A stretch of DNA of 64,000 nt from Pedobacter riviphilus (lineage in GTDB: Bacteria; Bacteroidota; Bacteroidia; Sphingobacteriales; Sphingobacteriaceae), in contig NZ_CP061171.1 of NCBI RefSeq assembly GCF_014692875.1, positions 1,426,001 to 1,490,000 on the forward strand. The letters run 5' to 3'. The position numbers and the translations under genes are program-made. The notes under the pieces were generated by a model. It was not told the origin of the DNA. It saw nothing but the letters and a program-made list of their open reading frames with translations, and made no database searches. This document shows positions 34,701 through 44,119 of the stretch, piece after piece (within the stretch, counting starts at the first letter, position 1; every line of letters begins with the position of its first letter).

Positions 34701-35618
34701 ATGAGTATCAAATGGACTGGGGTTTTCCCTGCTGTAACTACAAAATTTACAGCAAATGATGAGTTAGATTTTCCGGCTTTCGATTTAAATATTGAAGCAC
34801 AATTAGAAGCAGGTGCTGAAGGGATAATTTTAGGTGGATCGCTTGGCGAAGCCAGCGTGCTAAGCGATGAAGAAAAGTTTGGTCTGTTATCACACACTTT
34901 AAACTTGGTAAATGGCCGTGTACCGGTTTTGTTGAACATTGCAGAGTCAACTACAAAAAAAGCAATTGAAGTAGCTCAAAAAGCCGAATCGCTTGGTGCA
35001 CAAGGTTTAATGTTGTTGCCGCCAATGCGTTATAATGCTGCTCCAGACGAAACTTTGGCTTTTTTTGGTGCCATTGCAGAAAGTACCAGCCTGCCAATTA
35101 TGATTTATAACAACCCTGTTGATTATAAAATCGAAGTAACTTTAGATATGTTTGAGGTATTGACCAAATACGACAATATCCAGGCAATTAAAGAATCAAC
35201 CAGGGATGTATCAAATGTAACCCGGTTGATTAACCGTTTTGGCGACCGTTTCAAAATCTTTACCGGAGTAGATCCATTAGCAATGGAAAGTATTGTGATG
35301 GGTGCACATGGATGGGTTGCGGGTTTGGTTGATGCTTTTCCAAGAGAAACCGTTGCCATTTTCAGATTGATTAAAGAAAACCGCATTGCTGAGGCACTAA
35401 CCATCTACCGTTGGTTTTTACCTGTACTTGAGTTGGATATTCATGCAAAATTGGTACAGTACATTAAACTGGCAGAGGTAGCAACCGGATTAGGAACTGA
35501 AGCTGTTCGTGCACCTCGCTTACCAATAAGTGGCGCAGAAAGAGATAAAGTGTTGAAAATTATTAATGATGCATTAGCTGTTCGCCCGGTATTACCTGCA
35601 GGGAGCTGGGGGAAATAG
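34701..35618 (+). CDS. DapA-family lyase, probable 1-pyrroline-4-hydroxy-2-carboxylate deaminase
   Basis: This 305-residue member of the dihydrodipicolinate synthase/N-acetylneuraminate lyase family has GGSLGEASVLSDEEK, the catalytic Tyr in IMIYNNPVDY (Y136) and the Schiff-base Lys in IQAIKESTRDV (K164). In the bacterial trans-4-hydroxyproline pathway a DapA-family enzyme converts the cyclic imine to 2-oxoglutarate semialdehyde with loss of ammonia. That role is assigned here because the next three genes encode the other three steps. Alone it could equally be another family aldolase. It starts the operon; the next gene begins 14 bases later. Confidence 0.85.
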   Translation: MSIKWTGVFPAVTTKFTANDELDFPAFDLNIEAQLEAGAEGIILGGSLGEASVLSDEEKFGLLSHTLNLVNGRVPVLLNIAESTTKKAIEVAQKAESLGAQGLMLLPPMRYNAAPDETLAFFGAIAESTSLPIMIYNNPVDYKIEVTLDMFEVLTKYDNIQAIKESTRDVSNVTRLINRFGDRFKIFTGVDPLAMESIVMGAHGWVAGLVDAFPRETVAIFRLIKENRIAEALTIYRWFLPVLELDIHAKLVQYIKLAEVATGLGTEAVRAPRLPISGAERDKVLKIINDALAVRPVLPAGSWGK

Positions 35619-35632
35619 TTTAAAAACCAAAT

Positions 35633-37219
35633 ATGAACGGGAAAAATATTGTAGCAAACACTTATGTAGAAGTTAGTGAAAGAAGCCTTAAAGCTGTTAA
35701 TCCCGCAACGGGATTAACGCTTGACGGCGAATTTTTTAAAGCGAACGAGAACCTTGTTAATGAAGCTTTAATATCGGCAACATCAGCTTTTCAAAGCTAT
35801 AGAAATCTGAACAAAGATCTTAAAGCGGCTTTTTTAAACGCCATTGCCGATGAAATCGCTAATCTTGGCGAGGAACTGGTAAACAGGGCTTCGGCAGAAA
35901 GTGGTTTACCTTTAGCTCGTTTACAGGGCGAATTGGGCAGAACTACTGGTCAGTTAAGGTTATTTGCCAATTTGGTTGCAGAAGGATCTTGGGTTGATGC
36001 GATTATTGATACGGCATTACCTGAAAGACAGCCTTTACCACGGCCAGATATTAGGCGAATGCTGATCCCAATCGGTCCAGTAGTCGTTTTCGGTGCCAGT
36101 AATTTTCCGCTTGCCTTTTCAGTAGCCGGTGGCGATACCGCATCAGCATTAGCTTCTGGTTGCCCGGTGGTTGTTAAAGCACATCCTGCACATTACGGAA
36201 CCAGTGCTTTGGTAGGGGGAGCTATTGTTAAAGCCGCCGAAAAAACGGGAATGCCTAAAGGTGTGTTCTCTTTGTTGTATGATGATGGTTATACTATTGG
36301 AGCTGGCTTGGTTCAGCATCCGTTAACTAAAGCTGTAACTTTTACAGGTTCGTTTAAAGGCGGGATGGCCTTAATTAACCTTGCACAACAGCGTGAGCAA
36401 CCTATCCCGGTTTTTGCCGAAATGGGAAGCATTAATCCGGTAATCTTTCTTCCAAAAGCGATAGAAAATCAGTCAGAAGAACTGGCTAAAAAATATGCTG
36501 CATCAATTACTTTGGGTGCCGGTCAGTTTTGTACCAACCCGGGTTTATTATTAGCGGTTCAATCGCCGGCACTAGAAAATTTTAAGACCTTTTTAAGTGG
36601 GGCAATTGCAGCTGTTCCTTCAGCAACCATGCTTACCGAAGGCATTGCCAATAATTATGGTAAACTTTCTGCTGAGGTAGTAAATGAAAATGGGGTTGCA
36701 CTTTTATCGGCGTCAACAGTAAAAAATACTGAGCTACAAAACCAATCGGAAGCAAAAATTGCTCAGGTAAGTGCAGCAGATTTTATTAAAAATCCAAAAC
36801 TTCGTGAAGAAATTTTCGGTCCGTACTCGTTGTTGGTTGTTGCTCAGGATATTGCTGAACTCGAAAAGGCCGTTGATGTGTTGGAAGGGCAACTTACTGT
36901 AACCTTAATGAGCGAAAAACAGGAACTTCAGCATTACCAGGCTTTGGTAAATAAGTTGACTGATAAAACCGGAAGGATTATTTTAAACGGTGTGCCTACG
37001 GGCGTAGAGGTTTGTGCAGCTATGCAACATGGCGGGCCATTTCCTGCTACTAACGATAGCCGTTTTACTTCTGTTGGCTCTACTGCAATCAATCGTTTTG
37101 TAAGACCATTGGCTTATCAGGATTGGGAGCAGGAATTGTTGCCAGATGAATTGAAAGATGGAAATCCTTTGGGTATTTTCAGAACAGTAAATCAAAAATT
37201 AACGAAATCTCATGAGTAA
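35633..37219 (+). CDS. 2-oxoglutarate semialdehyde (2,5-dioxovalerate) dehydrogenase
   Basis: This 528-residue aldehyde dehydrogenase has the cofactor segment FGASNFPLAFSVAGGD, the general base in VFAEMGSINPV and the catalytic Cys in LGAGQFCTNPG. The AGGD and FCTNPG signatures mark the alpha-ketoglutaric semialdehyde dehydrogenase group. It would oxidise the product of the preceding DapA-family enzyme to 2-oxoglutarate, feeding the TCA cycle. It overlaps the start of the epimerase gene by eight bases, a sign of translational coupling. Confidence 0.9.
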   Translation: MNGKNIVANTYVEVSERSLKAVNPATGLTLDGEFFKANENLVNEALISATSAFQSYRNLNKDLKAAFLNAIADEIANLGEELVNRASAESGLPLARLQGELGRTTGQLRLFANLVAEGSWVDAIIDTALPERQPLPRPDIRRMLIPIGPVVVFGASNFPLAFSVAGGDTASALASGCPVVVKAHPAHYGTSALVGGAIVKAAEKTGMPKGVFSLLYDDGYTIGAGLVQHPLTKAVTFTGSFKGGMALINLAQQREQPIPVFAEMGSINPVIFLPKAIENQSEELAKKYAASITLGAGQFCTNPGLLLAVQSPALENFKTFLSGAIAAVPSATMLTEGIANNYGKLSAEVVNENGVALLSASTVKNTELQNQSEAKIAQVSAADFIKNPKLREEIFGPYSLLVVAQDIAELEKAVDVLEGQLTVTLMSEKQELQHYQALVNKLTDKTGRIILNGVPTGVEVCAAMQHGGPFPATNDSRFTSVGSTAINRFVRPLAYQDWEQELLPDELKDGNPLGIFRTVNQKLTKSHE

Positions 37220-38213
37220 AACTTTTTTTTGTGTAGATGCACATACTTGCGGAAATCCGGTTAGGTTAGTTGCGGGCGGCGGCCCCCAGCTTATTGGCTC
37301 GAATATGAGTGAAAAACGTCAGCATTTTTTGAAGGAATTCGATTGGATTAGAACAGGTTTAATGTTCGAGCCACGCGGGCATGATATGATGTCGGGCAGT
37401 ATTCTTTATCCGCCTCATGATCCCGCTAATGATGTAGCGGTGCTTTTTATCGAAACCAGTGGCTGCCTCCCAATGTGTGGCCATGGTACTATAGGTACTA
37501 TCACCATCGCTATAGAGGAAGGATTGATCCAGCCCAAAGTACCAGGTGTGATTAGAATGGAGGCCCCAGCCGGATTAGTCTTAATTGAATATAAGCAGAA
37601 AGGTAAAAAGGTTAAATCGGTTAAGTTGAAAAACGTAGCTTCTTACCTGGCTGCAGAAAATTTAGAAGTAGAATGCCCGGATTTAGGTACGCTTACTTTT
37701 GATGTAGCTTATGGTGGTAACTTTTATGCCATTGTAGACCCACAGGAAAATTTTCCGGGGCTGGAAAACTATACCGCTTCGCAACTGATTACCTGGAGCC
37801 AGACCATTAGAAAACGCATTAACGAACAATACACTTTTGTACATCCGTTAGATCCGACGATAAATGGCTGTAGCCACGTATTGTGGACCGGAAAAACAAT
37901 CGATCCCACATCAACCGCTAGGAACGCGGTTTTTTACGGCGATAAAGCCATTGATAGGTCGCCATGTGGAACAGGTACCTCAGCACGTTTGGCACAGTGG
38001 TTTGCAAAAGGAAAACTAAAACAGGGAGAAGACTTTATCCACGAAAGTTTTATTGGCAGCAAGTTTATTGGAAGAGTAGAAGAAGTTGTAGACCTGAATG
38101 GAATTAAAGCCATTATACCAAGTGTAGAAGGTTGGGCAAAAATTTATGGCTATAATACCATTAAAATAGATGCCGAAGATGATCCGTATGCATTCGGATT
38201 TCAGGTGATTTAG
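37212..38213 (+). CDS. 4-hydroxyproline 2-epimerase (proline racemase family)
   Basis: This 333-residue enzyme has both catalytic cysteines of the proline racemase fold: C89 in GCLPMCGHGTIG and C252 in DRSPCGTGTSAR. With two Cys it should be an epimerase or racemase rather than the Cys/Thr dehydratase subtype. In this operon it would convert trans-4-hydroxy-L-proline to cis-4-hydroxy-D-proline, the first step of the pathway. The start overlaps the upstream dehydrogenase. Confidence 0.92.
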   Translation: MSKTFFCVDAHTCGNPVRLVAGGGPQLIGSNMSEKRQHFLKEFDWIRTGLMFEPRGHDMMSGSILYPPHDPANDVAVLFIETSGCLPMCGHGTIGTITIAIEEGLIQPKVPGVIRMEAPAGLVLIEYKQKGKKVKSVKLKNVASYLAAENLEVECPDLGTLTFDVAYGGNFYAIVDPQENFPGLENYTASQLITWSQTIRKRINEQYTFVHPLDPTINGCSHVLWTGKTIDPTSTARNAVFYGDKAIDRSPCGTGTSARLAQWFAKGKLKQGEDFIHESFIGSKFIGRVEEVVDLNGIKAIIPSVEGWAKIYGYNTIKIDAEDDPYAFGFQVI

Positions 38214-38253
38214 TGAGTTTTTAAAAAGAATATCAGCAGTATAAATTAAAAGA

Positions 38254-39495
38254 ATGTCGAAAGTATTAATTATAGGTGGTGGAATAGTAGGTTTAACTTC
38301 AGCATATTATTTGCAGAAAAAAGGCTACGAAGTAACAGTTTTGGATAAAGGAGATATTACCGACAACTGCTCATTTGGTAATGCGGGGATGATTGTACCA
38401 AGCCATTTTGTACCCTTGGCTGCACCGGGTATGATAAAACAAGGTATCCGTTGGATGTTTGATAGCAAAAGCCCTTTCTATGTTCGTCCGTCTTTAAATG
38501 GAAACCTCATTAACTGGGGCTTGAAATTTATGAAACATGCCACGGCAAAACATGTAAATCAATCGGCAGCACCATTACGTGATTTATCGTTACTGAGCAA
38601 AAAACTATATGAAAGCCTGGCAAAGGAGCCAGATTTCGAATTTGAATTAACCAATAATGGTATTCTGGCATTTTACAAAACAGAAAAAGCAGGAGAAGAA
38701 GAGGCACATTTAGCTGCAAGGGCAATTGAGTTAGGCTTAGATATGGCTGTGTTAACTGCTGACGAATGCCGTGCGCTACAGCCAGATTTAAAGTTAGATG
38801 TTTTAGGAGCGGTACATTATCGTTGTGATGCACACCTTTATCCAACAAAATTGATGAATGCTTTGCTTAAGTATTTACTAAACAATGGTGTAAAGATAGA
38901 ACGTGGCAGAGCGGTCGATAAAATTGAAGTGGCTGGCAATCGTATTACGAAGGTTTTTACGGGTAATACCGCCTGGGAAGCCGATCAATATGTTTTGGCA
39001 ACTGGTTCATGGTCGCCTGTGGTGGCTAAAATGGCCGATGTTAAAATATCTTTAATGCCAGGTAAAGGTTATTCTTTTATGGAACCAGAACCTCAGCAGC
39101 GTTTAACTATTCCTGCATTGTTATGCGAAGCCAGAGTGGCCATAACACCAATGAACGGCCAGATTAGATATGGCGGTACAATGGAGTTGGATAAAATTAA
39201 CACCCGTATTAATATGCAAAGGGTTAAAGGGATCGTAGAATCGGTGCCAGCGTATTTTCCAGATTTAAAACCTGCACTTCCTTCAGAAAAAGATATCTGG
39301 TATGGTTTCCGTCCTTCATCACCTGATGGTTTGCCGTATATAGGCAGAAGCAAAAAAAGAGAAAATCTAATCATCGCTACAGGCCATGGTATGATGGGTT
39401 TAAGTTTAGGCCCGGCAACAGGATTGTTGGTTAGCCAGATTGTTTCGGGCATGACTACTGATCTAAAAATAGAGCCTTTTGCAGTGGTTCGATAA
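38254..39495 (+). CDS. FAD-dependent D-amino acid dehydrogenase, probable cis-4-hydroxy-D-proline dehydrogenase
   Basis: This 413-residue DadA/DAO-family flavoprotein has the N-terminal FAD fingerprint VLIIGGGIVGLTSAYYLQ and the C-terminal GYSF, YGFRPSSPDGLPYIG and GHGMMGLSLGPATG motifs of DadA-like enzymes. It would oxidise cis-4-hydroxy-D-proline to 1-pyrroline-4-hydroxy-2-carboxylate, the substrate of the DapA-family enzyme at 34701. It completes the four-step route to 2-oxoglutarate. The electron acceptor is probably the respiratory chain, as for DadA. Confidence 0.9.
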   Translation: MSKVLIIGGGIVGLTSAYYLQKKGYEVTVLDKGDITDNCSFGNAGMIVPSHFVPLAAPGMIKQGIRWMFDSKSPFYVRPSLNGNLINWGLKFMKHATAKHVNQSAAPLRDLSLLSKKLYESLAKEPDFEFELTNNGILAFYKTEKAGEEEAHLAARAIELGLDMAVLTADECRALQPDLKLDVLGAVHYRCDAHLYPTKLMNALLKYLLNNGVKIERGRAVDKIEVAGNRITKVFTGNTAWEADQYVLATGSWSPVVAKMADVKISLMPGKGYSFMEPEPQQRLTIPALLCEARVAITPMNGQIRYGGTMELDKINTRINMQRVKGIVESVPAYFPDLKPALPSEKDIWYGFRPSSPDGLPYIGRSKKRENLIIATGHGMMGLSLGPATGLLVSQIVSGMTTDLKIEPFAVVR

Positions 39496-39506
39496 TACAC
39501 AATACA

Positions 39507-39533
39507 TTGGTCCGGATTATAAATCCAGACCAA
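39507..39533 (+). terminator. Hairpin at the end of the hydroxyproline operon
   Basis: TTGGTC-GGATT pairs with AATCC-GACCAA with one C/A mismatch and a three-base loop. There is no T run, so it may stabilise the message end rather than terminate it. Confidence 0.4.
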
Positions 39534-39784
39534 CTTATCGGGCTGTTTAACCTAAAACCTCCATATTTGGCTTAATACAAATTCAATTAATCGATTTAGA
39601 TGTTGTTATACAGTGGTTTAACTAAATATATAGTGATGTAGGAACTACCGAATTCTTGCTAAAATCCGTCGTATATTATCAAATTATAGCAGGATTTTAA
39701 CCTTATTTAAGTTTTATTGGTTTATTTGAGTTAATATTCATACATTCAATTCATAATCAGTAACCAAACCAAACTAACTTAACC

Positions 39785-40687
39785 ATGAAAGTATTACCAT
39801 TTACCATGCTTGTTCCTGATGATAAAAGTGTGATATCGGAACATATTGAATTGCCTTATTTTTACCAATATCTACACCGCCATGATGAATGGCAGGTTAC
39901 TTACATAGAAAAAGGAGAGGGGACGTTAATTGCGGGGAATGATATGCATGCTTTCCGGTCAGGCGATATTTTTGTAATCGGGGCAAAACTTCCGCATCTA
40001 TTTAAAAGCAACCCCGAATATTTCTCGGCTGATAGTAACAAAACCATTAAAGCATGTTCTATTTATTTTAATCCGAACGGTATTTTAGCTGCTTTGTTTA
40101 ATCTTCCCGAAATGAAGATGGCCAGCGCTTTTTTAGCTAAAAACAAACATGGGTTCAAAATTCCTGCTGCTTTTACTAAGAATATAGTAACCAAAATTTT
40201 CAATGTTCACCAGGCATCGGGAGTTGATGTATTGTTTAACTTTCTGAAATTGGTTAACAGTCTTCAGGATTTAAATGAGAATGTAGAATCCTTATGTTCG
40301 GATATGTATTCTTCTAACGTAACCGAAAACGAAGGTATGCGGTTAAGTAAGATCATTAACTTCATTACCGAAAACTACAATAATCAAATTTCGTTAGAAG
40401 ACGTAGCCAATGCTGCGTTTATGACTCCACAGGCTTTCTGCAGGTATTTTAAGAAACATACCGGACATACTTTCGTATCATTTTTAAATGAAGTGAGAAT
40501 TAACGATGCCTGTAAAAGTCTTATATCAGGAGAAAAAGCCGATTGTATTTCAGGGGTGGCCTATAAAGCTGGTTTCAATAGTATTACCAACTTTAACAGG
40601 GTATTTAAAAGTATTATTGGTCAATCGCCAAGGGCATATATCGATACCTATAATAGTGTAAGCAGGGTGAGCTATATAGGCGCTTAA
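39785..40687 (+). CDS. AraC-family transcriptional regulator
   Basis: This 300-residue regulator has an N-terminal cupin-like sensing domain (about 20-110: HRHDEWQVTYIEKGEGTLIAGN, then FRSGDIFVIGAKLPHLF). A C-terminal double helix-turn-helix follows (about 195-290: ISLEDVANAAFMTPQAFCRYFKKHTG, then ISGVAYKAGFNSITNFNRVFK). It follows the hydroxyproline operon and precedes the DUF885/permease/peptidase genes. It is therefore the natural candidate to control this catabolic island, perhaps with hydroxyproline or a peptide as ligand; that is inference. Confidence 0.9.
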   Translation: MKVLPFTMLVPDDKSVISEHIELPYFYQYLHRHDEWQVTYIEKGEGTLIAGNDMHAFRSGDIFVIGAKLPHLFKSNPEYFSADSNKTIKACSIYFNPNGILAALFNLPEMKMASAFLAKNKHGFKIPAAFTKNIVTKIFNVHQASGVDVLFNFLKLVNSLQDLNENVESLCSDMYSSNVTENEGMRLSKIINFITENYNNQISLEDVANAAFMTPQAFCRYFKKHTGHTFVSFLNEVRINDACKSLISGEKADCISGVAYKAGFNSITNFNRVFKSIIGQSPRAYIDTYNSVSRVSYIGA

Positions 40688-40773
40688 GCTAGAAACTTTT
40701 TTTTTATATTAAATAAGTTAACCATTTTTTCAAATGGGGGCAGATGTTATTTGCCTGTTTTAACCAATTCCAA

Positions 40774-42552
40774 ATGCAAACCAAATTAAACTTTTTTGCC
40801 ATTTTGTTAATGGTAAGCCTGTTATCAGGCACTTTTGTATTGGCTCAAACACCAAATGAAAGCCTGTACGAACAGACTAGCGAAATGGGTACGCTGATTG
40901 TAGGTTACCAAAGGGATGTTGATGCCATTAATGATTTTTACTATCCTTATTCGGCAGGAGGCACTTATTCTTTTCCGATGACTACTTTTAAAAGTCCGGA
41001 GCAAAGAAAACGACTGCAGGATATTAATAACGATTACTTAAGCAAGTTAAAATCTGCCAAGTTTGAAGGCTTTAGTATTTATGGTAAGGTAGATTATATC
41101 CTCCTTAAGAAGCAGATAGAATCTTCGATATGGCTCTTAGGTAAAGAAGAAACAGATTATAATGCCCTATCGAAGTATTTTACCTTTGCTGATGCAATTT
41201 ATACCCTCGAAAGACTAAGAAGAAGGGGTACCTATAAAGAAGGGGCTTTATTGGCTGCCCAGATAGATGAAATTGCCAAGCAGGTTGATATTCTTAATCT
41301 AAATTTTAAGAAAGGAATATTAAAACCCGACCAGCTTAAAATGGCAACGGCCATAACCTTAAGTTTAAAACACCGTTTAAAGGGTTTTTACCAATTCTAT
41401 ATGGATTATGAGCCTGGTTTTACCTGGTGGGTACCTAAACCTTATGAAAGGTTAGACCTCGCTTTAACCAATTATGCTAAACTTTTTAACGATAAAGAAG
41501 ATACCGTTCTTTCTATAAAATCAAATAAACCGGAAATTAAGGGGAATCCCATTGGGAGGAAAGAGCTGATCAGGCAATTGAATGTAGAGCTTATTCCGTA
41601 CACACCAGAAGAACTGATTAAGCTTGCCGAAAAAGAATTTAAGTTTTGCGATGAAGAACTTTTAAAAGCATCAGCAGCAATGGGTTTCGGAAATGACTGG
41701 AAAAAGGCCCAGGAAAAAATCAAGAATAGTTATGTGCCTTTAGGTAAACAGCCAGAGTTGATTGTAAAACTACAGGATGACGCTTTAAATTTTATAAAAG
41801 CCAACGATCTGATCAATATTCCACCGCTTGCAGAAGAAACCTGGGGTATGGTAATGATGTCGGCCGAACGCCAGTTGGTAAATCCATTTTTTACCGGTGG
41901 CCGCGAAATTAGTATTTCCTACCCAACAAATTCGATGGAGGAAGATGATAAGTTAATGAGTATGCGCGGTAATAACCCTTATTTTTCAAGAGGAACGGTG
42001 CAGCACGAACTCTTACCAGGCCATCATTATCAGTATTTTATCAATAACCGTTATAAAAGCTATCGCGATTCTTTTAAAACGCCCTTTAGCGTAGAAGGCT
42101 GGCCATTATATTGGGAGCTTTTACTCTACGATAAAGGTTTTGCCAAAACTCCTGAAGAAAAAATGGGGATGCTTTTCTGGCGGATGCACCGTTGCGCCAG
42201 GATTCTTTTTTCGCTGAACTTTCACCTGGGTAAATGGACACCTCAGCAGTGTGTCGATTTCTTGGTCGATCGTGTAGGACACGAACGTGCCAATGCCGAG
42301 GGCGAAGTGCGTAGATCTTTCAAAGGCGATTATAGTCCTTTATACCAGGTTGCTTATCTTACCGGTGGTCTTCAGCTTTTTGCACTGAAAAAAGAACTGG
42401 TTGATAGTGGTAAAATGAGCTTTAAAGCTTTTCATGATGCCGTAATTAAAGAAAACTTAATTCCTGTAGAAATGATCAGGGCTACTTTAACCAATCAGCC
42501 CTTAACACGCGATTTCACCACCTCGTGGCATTTTTACGACCAGCTTAAATAA
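40774..42552 (+). CDS. Exported DUF885-family protein, probable metallopeptidase
   Basis: This 592-residue protein has a signal peptide to about residue 27 (VLAQ). It contains the DUF885 signature HELLPGHHYQ and the downstream SVEGWPLYWELLLYDKGF, which in related proteins form a zinc site resembling M32/M3 peptidases. I preferred ATG 40774 (MQTKLNFFAIL) to the earlier ATG at 40744 because it gives a clean signal peptide. It lies directly upstream of the amino acid permease and S9 peptidase, supporting a role in peptide breakdown. Confidence 0.85.
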   Translation: MQTKLNFFAILLMVSLLSGTFVLAQTPNESLYEQTSEMGTLIVGYQRDVDAINDFYYPYSAGGTYSFPMTTFKSPEQRKRLQDINNDYLSKLKSAKFEGFSIYGKVDYILLKKQIESSIWLLGKEETDYNALSKYFTFADAIYTLERLRRRGTYKEGALLAAQIDEIAKQVDILNLNFKKGILKPDQLKMATAITLSLKHRLKGFYQFYMDYEPGFTWWVPKPYERLDLALTNYAKLFNDKEDTVLSIKSNKPEIKGNPIGRKELIRQLNVELIPYTPEELIKLAEKEFKFCDEELLKASAAMGFGNDWKKAQEKIKNSYVPLGKQPELIVKLQDDALNFIKANDLINIPPLAEETWGMVMMSAERQLVNPFFTGGREISISYPTNSMEEDDKLMSMRGNNPYFSRGTVQHELLPGHHYQYFINNRYKSYRDSFKTPFSVEGWPLYWELLLYDKGFAKTPEEKMGMLFWRMHRCARILFSLNFHLGKWTPQQCVDFLVDRVGHERANAEGEVRRSFKGDYSPLYQVAYLTGGLQLFALKKELVDSGKMSFKAFHDAVIKENLIPVEMIRATLTNQPLTRDFTTSWHFYDQLK

Positions 42553-42594
42553 ATAAACCAACTAAACCATTAGAACCACCAAGCAACAGAACAT

Positions 42595-44043
42595 ATGATT
42601 GAAAAAGAAACCACACAATTTAAGCCCTCACTTAAACTAATGGATGCAACAATGCTTGTAGCCGGAAGTATGATCGGCTCGGGTATTTTTATTGTAAGTG
42701 CCGATATTACCCGAAATGTAGGCAGCGCTGGCTGGCTCCTAGTGGTTTGGCTAATTACAGGCTTCATGACACTTACTGCTGCATTGAGTTATGGCGAATT
42801 AAGTGCGATGTTCCCTAAAGCTGGCGGACAGTATATTTATTTAAAGGAAGCATACAACCCGCTGATTAGTTTTTTATATGGCTGGAGTTTTTTTACGGTA
42901 ATTCAAACTGCAACTATTGCCGCAGTAGGTGTGGCATTTGCTAAGTTTACCGCGTACCTTGTGCCTGCACTAAGTGAAGATTTAGTTGCCTTCGATCTGG
43001 GTTTTTTTACGATCTCACCAGCGCAACTATTGGCCATTGGGGTAATTATATTGCTTACCTATATTAACAATAGAGGGGTAAATGGTGGTAAAGTGATCCA
43101 AACTACCTTTACGGTGGCCAAATTGTTAAGTTTGTTTGGCCTCATTGCTTTTGGACTTTTCTTTTTAGATAAAGGTATCTGGAAAACCAATTGGGGAAAT
43201 ATGTGGACTTTAGGACCACTATCTGCCGATGGAAATATTGGCTCTTATACCACTTTTGCTGCCTTCGGAGCTATTGCTGCCGCGATGGTAGGTTCGATAT
43301 TCAGTAGCGATTCCTGGCACAATGTTACCTTTATTGCAGGCGAAATTAAAAACCCAGCACGCAATATTGGTTTGAGTTTAGCCTTAGGAACCATTATCGT
43401 AACAGTACTCTATATTCTAACCAATGTGATGTACACAGGTGTACTTTCATTACACGATATTGCCTATGCCGATAAAGACCGGGTAGCGGTTTCTGCTGCG
43501 AACCATATTTTCGGTACAGCAGGCACCATCATTATCGCATTAATGATTATGGTTTCAACTTTCGGTTGTAATAACGGTTTAATTATGGCTGGTGCCAGGG
43601 TATATTACTCAATGGCCAAAGATGGGCTTTTCTTTAAGAAAGTAGGTACACTCAACAAAAATGCAGTTCCTGGGGTTGGATTGTGGATACAGTGCATTTT
43701 TGCGTGTTTATGGTGTATTAGTGGAAAATATGGCGATCTGTTAGATATGATCTCTTTTGTAGTGGTAATGTTTTACATGCTCACCATTTTCGGAATTTTT
43801 ATCCTTCGTAAAAAACGGCCGGATGCCGAAAGACCTTATAAAGCCTTTGGTTATCCGGTATTACCCATTATTTACATTGTAATGGGACTGGCTTTCTGCA
43901 TCCTCTTGATCATATTTAAACCTAAATTTACATGGCCAGGATTAATCATCACTTTAATTGGCATCCCGGTTTATTACCTGATTAAAGGAAGTATAGCCCG
44001 TTATGATTTGAAGGCAAAAGGTGCAGCTGATGCGAACGGTTAA
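42595..44043 (+). CDS. APC-family amino acid permease
   Basis: This 482-residue inner-membrane protein has twelve hydrophobic segments. The first is the APC signature VAGSMIGSGIFIVSADI and the second region contains LSYGELSAMFPKAGGQYIYL. It resembles LAT-type/SteT amino acid transporters of Bacteroidota. Its place between peptidase genes and near the hydroxyproline pathway suggests uptake of proline, hydroxyproline or other amino acids released by those peptidases. The substrate cannot be deduced from sequence alone. Confidence 0.9.
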   Translation: MIEKETTQFKPSLKLMDATMLVAGSMIGSGIFIVSADITRNVGSAGWLLVVWLITGFMTLTAALSYGELSAMFPKAGGQYIYLKEAYNPLISFLYGWSFFTVIQTATIAAVGVAFAKFTAYLVPALSEDLVAFDLGFFTISPAQLLAIGVIILLTYINNRGVNGGKVIQTTFTVAKLLSLFGLIAFGLFFLDKGIWKTNWGNMWTLGPLSADGNIGSYTTFAAFGAIAAAMVGSIFSSDSWHNVTFIAGEIKNPARNIGLSLALGTIIVTVLYILTNVMYTGVLSLHDIAYADKDRVAVSAANHIFGTAGTIIIALMIMVSTFGCNNGLIMAGARVYYSMAKDGLFFKKVGTLNKNAVPGVGLWIQCIFACLWCISGKYGDLLDMISFVVVMFYMLTIFGIFILRKKRPDAERPYKAFGYPVLPIIYIVMGLAFCILLIIFKPKFTWPGLIITLIGIPVYYLIKGSIARYDLKAKGAADANG

Positions 44044-44119
44044 AATATTGATGTTATTCATCAAAATCTAGAGGAAGTCTGCAAAGCTGTAGCACTATAT
44101 TTACCACAAAAAATCTGTA